Shown piece by piece: positions 1 to 5,812 of a stretch of 12,316 bases of DNA (positions are counted from its first letter, which is position 1; each line of letters starts with the position of its first letter). Below the pieces are notes generated by a model. It worked only from the letters and a program-made list of their open reading frames with translations. It made no database searches and was not told the DNA's origin. This DNA is from Gammaproteobacteria bacterium (GTDB lineage Bacteria > Pseudomonadota > Gammaproteobacteria > SZUA-140), in assembly GCA_003230195.1 (NCBI GenBank), contig QIHH01000192.1:1-12316 (forward strand), read 5' to 3'. The position numbers and the translations under genes were made by a program.

Positions 1-2
1 GG

Positions 3-1097
3 CTGGTGTTAGGTGATAACTTAACCCTGGACTCTTTATCCGGCACGTTCACTGATAAAAATGCCGCGGTTGGCAAAACCGTCACCCTTGTTAGTACATA
101 CAGTGGAGCGGATGCGGGCAACTACACGATCACCGATCAAGCCAACACCACCGCCACGATCACCCCGAAAGCGCTTACGATCTCCGGAATTACGGCGGCT
201 GATAAGGCTTATGATGCCACCAACGTCGCCAGTGTAGATGGTGACAGTGTTGTGTTTGGTGGAATGATGAGTGGCGACAGTCTGAGCCTGGCTTCCTTGT
301 CTGGAACGTTCAGTGATGAAAACGTTGGTAGCGGAAAAATGGTGAGCCTTAATAGCAGTTACAGTGGTGCAGATGTCGGTAACTACAATATTACTGACCA
401 ACTCACCACTATTGCGGATATTCTGCCGATTGTGCTCTTTGATCCTGAGCCACTTGTTGATACCGCTGCGATCTTCGATTCCGGTCAGTTGGTGGCAGCT
501 ATCACGGATTATTTTCAAGATCCTACTCTCAAGAGTGAAGTAGCTCAATACCGCGGCGAAAATATCTCAGGCATATTGGAAATAATTGGCTTTTTCGAGC
601 CACATAGCAATGTGGACAGCAATAAAACCGTCACGGTTGATATTACGCCCAAAGCGCTTAAGGTTTCCGAAATGACGGCGGATGATAAGGTTTACGATGG
701 TGGCATCGTCGCTAGTGTGGATGGTAGCGGGGTTGCATTTGGCAGACTGGTCTCAGATGATAACTTAATCCTAGCTTCTTTATCCGGCAGGCTCAGTGAT
801 AAAAATGCCGCGGCTGGCAAAACGGTGGCCCTTGTCAGTACATACGGCGGTGTGGATACGGGCAGCTACACGATTGCTGATCAAGGGATCACCCCGAAAG
901 CGTTAACTGAGATCTACATGGGTGGTAATAAAGTGTATGACGGGAGGGTGACTGACAGTTCAGTGGATATCATCAGCGGAGACCTCATCAGCTTCAGCAA
1001 CAGTACTGCTGATTTTTTGGGTAAGTCCGCGATTATATTGCTGAGCCTGATATTTTTGTTAGGCTTAGGATATATGGGACGACTGTTAACCTCATAG
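3..1097 (+). CDS. Surface-type MBG/YDG-repeat protein, 3' part
   Basis: The frame is open to the left edge, so the N-terminus lies outside the window. About 364 residues are visible. They contain repeats of roughly 85-90 residues with the landmarks ITPKAL, a YD[A/G] motif (AYDAT, VYDGG, VYDGR), SLSGTFSD, GKTV and G.DAGNYTITDQ. This is the pattern of MBG/YDG domains found in large haemagglutinin-like secreted adhesins. One partial and two full repeats are seen, then a fourth that breaks off. About 70 non-repeat residues (roughly 140-210, rich in acidic and hydrophobic residues) separate the second and third repeats. The protein ends in a hydrophobic stretch, KSAIILLSLIFLLGLGYMG, then RLLTS, which could be a membrane anchor. 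However, another frame over 1025-1138 also reads plausibly as protein, so the tail may be a frameshift product. A role in adhesion or as a surface structure is inferred from the family only. Confidence 0.7.
   Translation: MVLGDNLTLDSLSGTFTDKNAAVGKTVTLVSTYSGADAGNYTITDQANTTATITPKALTISGITAADKAYDATNVASVDGDSVVFGGMMSGDSLSLASLSGTFSDENVGSGKMVSLNSSYSGADVGNYNITDQLTTIADILPIVLFDPEPLVDTAAIFDSGQLVAAITDYFQDPTLKSEVAQYRGENISGILEIIGFFEPHSNVDSNKTVTVDITPKALKVSEMTADDKVYDGGIVASVDGSGVAFGRLVSDDNLILASLSGRLSDKNAAAGKTVALVSTYGGVDTGSYTIADQGITPKALTEIYMGGNKVYDGRVTDSSVDIISGDLISFSNSTADFLGKSAIILLSLIFLLGLGYMGRLLTS
15..101 (+). repeat. Intragenic direct repeat, copy 1
   Basis: This 87-nt block matches 759-845 at about 75 of 87 positions by my count, with no gaps. 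It encodes the GDNLTLDSLSGTFTDKNAA part of an MBG repeat. The DNA-level identity suggests duplication or gene conversion within the gene, more recent than the divergence of the middle repeat. Confidence 0.75.
759..845 (+). repeat. Intragenic direct repeat, copy 2
   Basis: This is the second copy of the 87-nt block at 15-101 and has the same length. The middle protein repeat (about 260-350) is clearly more diverged at the DNA level. Confidence 0.75.
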
Positions 1098-1270
1098 TGC
1101 AGGGTTTTGATGACTTTGATGATGATCTCCCATTCTAGCGGGTTTGTTGTTTAGATAAGTTTTGTGGGGTTGCTGTGTAATTGTACTATTTGGGTTGGCA
1201 CGTGATACTCAAGTGAATTATGTCCTCTGGGGGTTCTATTTGGCTTTTTTCGTCAAAAATTACTTTATAT

Positions 1271-1301
1271 TTGATTTTTATGATCGATAAGGATGTAAAA
1301 T
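1271..1301 (+). promoter_or_regulatory. Weak candidate promoter for the ATPase gene
   Basis: TTGATT at 1271-1276 and TAAAAT at 1296-1301 lie upstream of the ATPase start at 1335. The 19-nt spacer is longer than ideal, so this is a weak match. A TAGGAG ribosome-binding site at 1321-1326 is better supported. The rest of the intergenic stretch 1098-1334 shows nothing else I recognise. Confidence 0.2.
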
Positions 1302-1334
1302 AGGCGAATGTAGTCGATTATAGGAGATTTTGCC

Positions 1335-2614
1335 ATGTTGGTGGAATTCAGTGTGACCAATTTCAGGTCAATTCGTGATCGTCAGACCTTGAGTCTGGCT
1401 AAGTCAAAGCTCAAAGAATCGGATGCCCTAAGGGAAAATAGCTTCTCAAGCAGTAGCCTGTCTGGGGTGGAGTTGCTTCGATCATGCGCAGTTTATGGCC
1501 CAAACGCCGCAGGTAAGAGTAATTTGCTTTTGGCTCTGAGGAAGATGTCAAGGGTGATTGAGGGGTCTGCCACCGAGAAGCGACGTGGAGATGCATTATC
1601 AGTACTGCCTTTTCGCCTCGATGCGGCTAGTCGTGACGCGCCCACAGAGTTTGAAGTGGTTTTTATTAGCCAGGGGTGCGCTATCAGTATGGCTTTGCGG
1701 CAACCAACGAAAGAATCGCTGAAGAGTGGTTAATTGCCTTCCCCAAGGGGAGAGCTCAACACTGGTTTGCTCGTCAATGGAATGAAAATAAAGAAGAGTA
1801 CCAGTGGGAAATGGGCAAAAGCTTGCAAGGGCAAAAGCAACTTTGGATGGAATCTACCCGTTCAAACGCCCTGTTTCTTTCCACTGCTGTTCAGTTAAAC
1901 AGCCAACAGTTACAGCCGGTATACGATTGGTTTGATGATACCTTGCGCATGACGAGTGTTTCGGGGTGGAGTCCAGCTTTTACAGCATCGCTATGCGACA
2001 AAAAAGAAGGCAAAGAAAAGGTGATGCGCTTTCTAAAAGCGGCTGATATTGATATTGATGATGTGGCTATCAAAAAGAAGGTGTTCGATAGTAAAGACCT
2101 GCCCGAAGAAATACCTGATGAAATTCGTTCCGAAATTTGTAAAGAACTTGAAGGTAAAGGGGCATTGGCTGAGTTGAATACCATCCATTTTGATAATGAA
2201 GGTAAGCCGGTTTTTTTTGATCTGGGTGAAGATGAGTCAGATGGAACTCAAAAATTGTTTTCTTTTGCTGGCCCTTGGTTGGATACTTTGGAAAATGGTT
2301 ATGTTTTGTTTGTGGATGAGCTGCATGACAACTTACACCCCAAGCTAGTGCGCTTTCTTGTTCAGCTTTTTCACAGTGACAAGACTAACCCAAAAAATGC
2401 ACAACTGGTATTTACGACCCATGAGACTTCAATTTTAAGTAGTGAAATGTTTCGTCGTGATCAGGTCTGGTTTTGTGAAAAAGACCAGGCTCGGGCAACG
2501 CAGCTATTTTCTCTTACGGACTTTAATTATAGAACTCGTGAGAACCTTGAAATGGCCTATTTAGATGGGCGTTTTGGTGCGTTGCCTTATACCGGTGAGT
2601 TAAAGAGCGCATAA
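1335..2614 (+). pseudogene. AAA/SMC-like ATPase of an RloB-linked defence pair, frameshifted
   Basis: With one frame correction this is a 426-aa AAA_15/AAA_21-type ATPase of the OLD/RloA-like kind found in abortive-infection modules. The N-terminus has the typical VEFSVTNFRSIRD start. Walker A GPNAAGKS is at residues 55-62. In corrected numbering the signature-like SDGTQKLF is near 302, Walker B LFVDELHDNLHP is near 326-335, and the switch-type TTHE is near 361-364. The first frame runs 1335-1733 and the second is open from about 1676 to 2614. They join at the G run 1673-1676: adding one G gives FISQG followed by VRYQYGF, which is what the family has at this point. A TAGGAG site 8 nt upstream supports the ATG at 1335. 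As sequenced, the product stops after 132 residues and keeps only Walker A. An RloB-like gene follows 7 nt downstream, so the two were an operon. The ATPase would be the sensor or regulator and the TOPRIM-like partner the effector; this is inferred from related systems such as AbiL and PARIS. Confidence 0.85.
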
Positions 2615-2621
2615 TTAGGTC

Positions 2622-3323
2622 ATGGGATCAGACGGTATTTTCCACCAGCGAAAAGCGAAGCAGGCTAAGGATTTAAAACGTAAGCAAGCGAAACATGCGC
2701 CTTATGACAAGGTGCTAATTGTTTGTGAAGGTGAGAAAACTGAGCCCAATTATTTTCGCGAACTGCGAGATTTTTATCGGCTCAATTCAGCGAATATTGC
2801 AATAAGTGGTGATTGTGGTTCGGCACCTATAAATATTGTTGAACGGGCTAAGCAGCTTTACAGGGAAGAGTAGCGCAAGGGTATTTCTTTTGACCGTGTC
2901 TACTGTGTGTTTGATAAAGATACCCATGAAAGTTATCGGTCTGCACTACAATTGATTAAAAGTGTCAGACCCGGGTGTGTTTTTTATGTGATTAATTCTG
3001 CCCCCTGTTTTGAATATTGGCTGCTATTGCATTTCTGTTATACCGAAAAGCCTTTTCACGGTACGACGGGTGCTAAAAGTTCGGGAGACCAAGTGTTGGA
3101 TGAATTGAAGAAATATATCGTGGATTATGCCAAGGGAAATCATGGTTATTTTGAAAGGCTAATAGATAAGTTACCACAGGCGATTCTGCATTCAACATGC
3201 GCATTAAAATCGGCCAACGCTAGTGATACTGATAATCCCACTACTTTGGTTCATGAGTTGGTGGAGTACTTACAAGAGGTAAGTAAAAACAACACGTCAT
3301 GCTGGCAGAATACGCGCCAATAA
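2622..3323 (+). pseudogene. rloB: RloB-family TOPRIM-like protein with in-frame amber stop
   Basis: The single reading frame encodes 233 positions, about the usual RloB length, but codon 84 (2871-2873) is TAG. The N-terminus is very basic (HQRKAKQAKDLKRKQAKH). It is followed by KVLIVCEGEKTEPNYF with the presumed catalytic Glu at residue 36, and, after the stop, FDRVYCVFDKDTHES with Asp98 and Asp100. Glu plus DxD is the metal-binding pattern of TOPRIM folds. Further family landmarks are SAPCFEYWLLLHF and the C-terminal DNPTTLVHELVEYL. The frame is the same before and after the stop, so this is a nonsense change, not an indel. As sequenced the product is 83 residues and lacks the DxD. RloB proteins pair with AAA ATPases in phage-defence loci and are presumed nucleases. 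The 7-nt gap to the ATPase gene fits such an operon. Read-through by an amber suppressor is possible but unsupported here. Confidence 0.85.
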
Positions 3324-3405
3324 GTGCAAGCATATTACGCAGGATGTGTTAGTTGCTGGGGCTATATGTGGCATCATCAATTCCAGCTAGCATAAGGTTA
3401 TTTAT

Positions 3406-3998
3406 ATGAAAACTGCGTTTGTTATTTTCGATAAAATCGACCACTTTAGACTTTGTTGGCGTTTACGATCCGCTGACGGGTTTAAAGTCAATGAAGATCA
3501 CCACTGACTTCAATTGGAAAATATGCGCTTTTACAAAAAATGTATCTGATGACAAAGGCTAGGCCTTTGTCATCAGATACCGTTGCAGAACCACTTAATG
3601 AATATGATATGGTTGTTGTGCTTGGTGGCTTTGGAACGCGTGCGCTTCAGCATGATGAAGCATTTATGGAGTGGGTTAAATCGGCGGCGCCTGTGAAGTT
3701 AAAAATATCGGTCTGCACTGGTGCACTTCTTTTGGGGGCGGCAGGTTTTCTGGCAGATAAGCGTGCGACTACGCGCCCCAGTGCTTTTGATGAGCTGGCC
3801 CCTTATTGTGCCGCTGGTGTAAATGAGCGTGTTGTCGATGAAGGCGAAGTTGTGACTGCTCAAGGGGTGACATCATCGATAGATTTAGGCCTTTATCTGG
3901 TAGAGCGGCTTGCTAGTAGTGAAATACGTGTCAGGGTTGCAAAACAGATGGACTATCCTTATGTGATGTCCAGTGATTCAAGGAGGGCGTCGTCATGA
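3406..3998 (+). pseudogene. DJ-1/PfpI-family protein, two frameshifts
   Basis: Three frames assemble into one DJ-1/PfpI (GATase1-like) protein of about 197 residues. The ATG at 3406 gives MKTAFVIFDKI. After an extra base near 3439 the frame moves to TTLDFVGVYDPLTGLKSM and on to KICAFTKNVSDDKG. After a second extra base within 3560-3566 it moves to LSSDTVAEPLNEYDMVVVLGG and then open sequence to the stop at 3996-3998. The presumed nucleophile Cys is in KISVCTGALLLGAAGFL, followed by ATTRP, both family landmarks. Uncorrected, the longest open part starts only at 3540 and lacks the first beta strand, so it is probably not functional. DJ-1/PfpI members include proteases, chaperone or deglycase-like enzymes and isonitrile hydratases; which one this was cannot be said. 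Confidence 0.85.
3542..3580. repeat. Perfect 18-bp inverted repeat with 3-nt loop
   Basis: The left arm GTATCTGATGACAAAGGC (3542-3559) and its exact reverse complement (3563-3580) are separated by TAG. Pairing ends at 3541/3581. The element lies inside the DJ-1/PfpI pseudogene. The second frameshift maps to 3560-3566, that is, the loop and the first bases of the right arm. There is no T tract, so it is not a typical terminator. A quasi-palindrome template-switch mutation that perfected an imperfect palindrome would explain both the symmetry and the frameshift (inference). Confidence 0.9.
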
Positions 3999-4105
3999 TC
4001 AATAAATGTAAGAGTGGTGTTGGTGGTCGGTTTGGCGGTGTTATTTATGCGGCTTTAAGCCGCATTGGCTTAGCGCAAGTTGAAATGGCGCAACATAAAC
4101 GGTGA
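3995..4105 (+). CDS. Possible 36-aa ORF coupled to the DJ-1/PfpI gene
   Basis: The ATG at 3995-3997 overlaps the upstream TGA as ATGA and lies 7 nt after AAGGAGGG (3980-3987), a near-perfect Shine-Dalgarno. The 36-residue product begins MINKCKSGVGGRFGG and ends VEMAQHKR. It is slightly basic and matches nothing I recognise. It may be the truncated start of a former second operon gene or a small protein in its own right. The signal that makes it worth listing is the ribosome-binding site, not the protein sequence. Confidence 0.3.
   Translation: MINKCKSGVGGRFGGVIYAALSRIGLAQVEMAQHKR
4047..4065. repeat. 9-bp perfect inverted repeat
   Basis: ATGCGGCTT and AAGCCGCAT flank a single T, inside the 36-codon frame. 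No T run follows, so it is a poor terminator. It may be a chance hairpin, an mRNA-stabilising structure or a protein site. Confidence 0.4.
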
Positions 4106-4162
4106 TATCTCCCCGATTTGTTGATATTCTGTCGCTTTAATCCTAGATAGAAGAGAATACGC

Positions 4163-4336
4163 GTGGCTAAGCCCAATTATGCTTTTGAAAAGCGTCAGAA
4201 AGAGATCGCTAAAAAGAAAAAGAAGGAAGAGAAGCGCCTGCTAAAAGCAGCAGCGGCGGACGAGAGTCAGCCGCAGGACGACGACCAACTGACACCAGGC
4301 CGCGATGATAAAGCGGCAACAAACAACGATACCTAA
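4163..4336 (+). CDS. Small lysine-rich protein (57 aa)
   Basis: The GTG start at 4163 is preceded by AGAAGAG about 7 nt upstream. The product starts VAKPNYAFEKRQKEIAKKKK (first residue Met when initiated) and then EEKRLLKAAAADESQ. It ends in an acidic/polar tail containing QDDDQLTPGRDD. It has a basic, probably helical, coiled-coil-prone N-terminal half and a disordered acidic C-terminal half, with no signal peptide or membrane segment. The KPNYxFEKRQKE opening resembles small uncharacterised proteins I associate with proteobacteria; I know no function. It sits 56 nt upstream of the cold-shock gene in the same direction, so co-transcription is plausible. A nucleic-acid or ribosome-related role would be guesswork. 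Confidence 0.65.
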   Translation: MAKPNYAFEKRQKEIAKKKKKEEKRLLKAAAADESQPQDDDQLTPGRDDKAATNNDT

Positions 4337-4392
4337 CAAAAAGGTAATCGAAGCCAATGATTTTTAACAACACATAAAAAGGAAGACATGGT

Positions 4393-4599
4393 ATGAGTAC
4401 AGGTACAGTAAAATGGTTCAATGCAGACAAAGGTTTCGGTTTCATTACGCCAGAAGATGGTGGCAAAGACCTTTTTGTTCATCATTCTGAAATTCAGGCC
4501 GGTGGCGGTTACGCCACACTTAATGATGGCCAGAAAGTAGAATACGAAGTTGGGCAAGGCCAGAAAGGGCCGTGTGCAAACAAGGTTGTGCCTGTCTAA
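4393..4599 (+). CDS. Cold-shock protein, CspA family
   Basis: This 68-aa single cold-shock domain is the normal length for the family. It starts STGTVKWFNADKGFGFI with the RNP1 motif KGFGFI and continues to DLFVHHSEI with the RNP2-type motif LFVHH. It ends GPCANKVVPV. These proteins bind single-stranded RNA and DNA through the aromatic residues of the two RNP motifs and act as RNA chaperones in the cytoplasm. AAGGAAGA, about 7 nt upstream, supports the ATG at 4393; an ATG at 4388 is out of frame and stops at once. I see no conserved cold-box-type leader, and with only 56 nt to the upstream small gene it may be co-transcribed rather than cold-inducible. The paralogue letter (A, C, D, E) cannot be assigned. 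Confidence 0.95.
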   Translation: MSTGTVKWFNADKGFGFITPEDGGKDLFVHHSEIQAGGGYATLNDGQKVEYEVGQGQKGPCANKVVPV

Positions 4600-4638
4600 T
4601 ATTTGTTTATACGCAAAACCTTGGTCAAAGAGGAATGG

Positions 4639-4664
4639 CACTTAACGTAAGATGATGTTAAGTG
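4639..4664. repeat. 8-bp inverted repeat after csp (weak terminator candidate)
   Basis: CACTTAAC and GTTAAGTG enclose a 10-nt loop, 40 nt after the csp stop. The stem is AT-rich and followed by AATATTTG rather than a clean T run. It is a weak terminator or an operator-like site at best. Confidence 0.35.
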
Positions 4665-4682
4665 AATATTTGTAATTTGACC

Positions 4683-4704
4683 CATCAATATAAAATAATT
4701 GATG
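4683..4704. repeat. 7-bp inverted repeat with AT-rich loop
   Basis: CATCAAT and ATTGATG enclose ATAAAATA. The arrangement includes TATAAA and could be a promoter -10 region or an operator for sucD, but no -35 element at proper spacing is visible. Confidence 0.3.
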
Positions 4705-4709
4705 TACTC

Positions 4710-4779
4710 GCGTGCTTTTGCCGGGATCCAGCGTTTAATAAGGTATGGGTTCCGGCCAGAAGTATGCTGGAATGACGAG
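4710..4779. repeat. Degenerate REP-like palindromic intergenic repeat
   Basis: Read on the - strand it begins CGTCATTCCAGC, continues CTGGCCGGAACCC and later CTGGATCCCGGC followed by AAAAGCACGC. This resembles the widespread intergenic palindromes with GTCATTCC...GGAATCC and TGGATCCCGGC cores. Two imperfect hairpins are suggested, the second truncated on its distal side. It lies about 107 nt upstream of sucD, in non-coding sequence. The identification is from memory of such repeats, and copy number elsewhere is unknown. Confidence 0.5.
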
Positions 4780-4885
4780 GCGCTCTCTCGTTGGTGGTAA
4801 CGACTCAAGCGATTCAAACGACTGTCGATGAATGTGTACAGTGGTATTTGGGTGGTAATGATTAATTTTCCGGGAGAGAGTATAG

Positions 4886-5761
4886 ATGTCGATTCTGATT
4901 GATCAAGAAACACGCGTGATATGTCAGGGTTTTACAGGGAAGCAGGGGACGTTTCACTCCCTGCAGGCGATCGAATATGGTTCTCGTTTCGTCGGTGGTG
5001 TGACGCCGGGTAAGGGGGGGCAGACGCATCTTGATCTTCCGGTGTTTAATACCGTGCATGATGCGGTTGCAGAGACGAGTGCAGATGCGACCATGATCTA
5101 TGTGCCAGCCCCCTTTGCGGCGGATGCGATCCTTGAAGCGGCAGATGCCGGTATTAAGGTGATTGTCTGCATCACCGAGGGGATTCCTGTACAGGATATG
5201 GTTAAAGTGAAGGCGCAGCTGGTAGGATACGACGCGCGCCTGATCGGACCGAACTGTCCTGGTGTGATCACACCAAGCGCATGCAAAATCGGTATTATGC
5301 CGGGTGCGATTCACCGATCAGGTATGGTGGGTGTGGTATCGCGTTCTGGTACATTGACCTATGAAGCGGTACATCAAACCACCGGCAATGGCCTTGGTCA
5401 GAGCACCTGTGTGGGTATCGGTGGTGATCCAATTCACGGCATGAACTTTATCGATTGCTTGGAGCTGTTTGAGCAGGATGATCAAACCAAAGTGATCATG
5501 ATGGTGGGCGAAATCGGCGGCACGGCCGAAGAAGAAGCGGCGGAATATATCAAATCAAATGTGACCAAGCCGGTAGTCTCTTATATTGCGGGCCTGACTG
5601 CACCTGCGGGCAAACGCATGGGCCATGCTGGTGCGATTATCTCCGGTGGTAAAGGCACTGCGAGTGATAAGATTGAAGCACTGAAAAATGCAGGCGTCTT
5701 GATTGCAGAATCGCCAGCAGATATGGGTGATCGCATTCTTGAGGTCTGTCCAGTTAAATAA
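4886..5761 (+). CDS. sucD: Succinyl-CoA synthetase, alpha subunit
   Basis: The 291-aa product has the full family length. It pairs with SucC to interconvert succinyl-CoA and succinate with ADP or GDP phosphorylation in the TCA cycle, in the cytosol. The CoA-binding Rossmann domain has GFTGKQGTFH (15-24), GGVTPGKGG (37-45) and PNCPGVI (122-128). The ligase domain has SRSGTLTYE (152-160), GIGGDPIHG (177-185), and the phospho-histidine in GKRMGHAGAIISGG, His247. The start is supported by GGGAGAG about 9 nt upstream. All key residues are present. Unusually, sucC is not immediately upstream; the preceding gene is csp with a 286-nt gap holding small hairpins and a REP-like repeat. Downstream nadE follows after 51 nt, suggesting one transcript. 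Confidence 0.97.
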   Translation: MSILIDQETRVICQGFTGKQGTFHSLQAIEYGSRFVGGVTPGKGGQTHLDLPVFNTVHDAVAETSADATMIYVPAPFAADAILEAADAGIKVIVCITEGIPVQDMVKVKAQLVGYDARLIGPNCPGVITPSACKIGIMPGAIHRSGMVGVVSRSGTLTYEAVHQTTGNGLGQSTCVGIGGDPIHGMNFIDCLELFEQDDQTKVIMMVGEIGGTAEEEAAEYIKSNVTKPVVSYIAGLTAPAGKRMGHAGAIISGGKGTASDKIEALKNAGVLIAESPADMGDRILEVCPVK

Positions 5762-5812
5762 TGGTGCAGTGGCTTAGCCCTATCGCGTGAAATCGAGTGA
5801 CAGAGAAAGATA

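Noticed and set aside
36..548. A 170-codon - strand frame opposite the MBG-repeat gene
   Set aside because: It mirrors the repeats of the real gene, has no family resemblance, and arises from the codon composition of the + strand gene.
3542..3580. An integron attC site or intrinsic terminator for the hairpin
   Set aside because: It lacks the attC core-site consensus and has no T tract; a perfect palindrome inside a reading frame fits a mutation event better.
3540..3998. A 152-aa DJ-1/PfpI protein starting at ATG 3540
   Set aside because: The first residues lie in the hairpin and replace the conserved N-terminal strand, which is found intact in other frames from 3406. This is the tail of a pseudogene, not a complete gene.
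4862..5314. A 150-codon - strand frame opposite the start of sucD
   Set aside because: sucD is unequivocal on the + strand; the opposite frame shows no family similarity.
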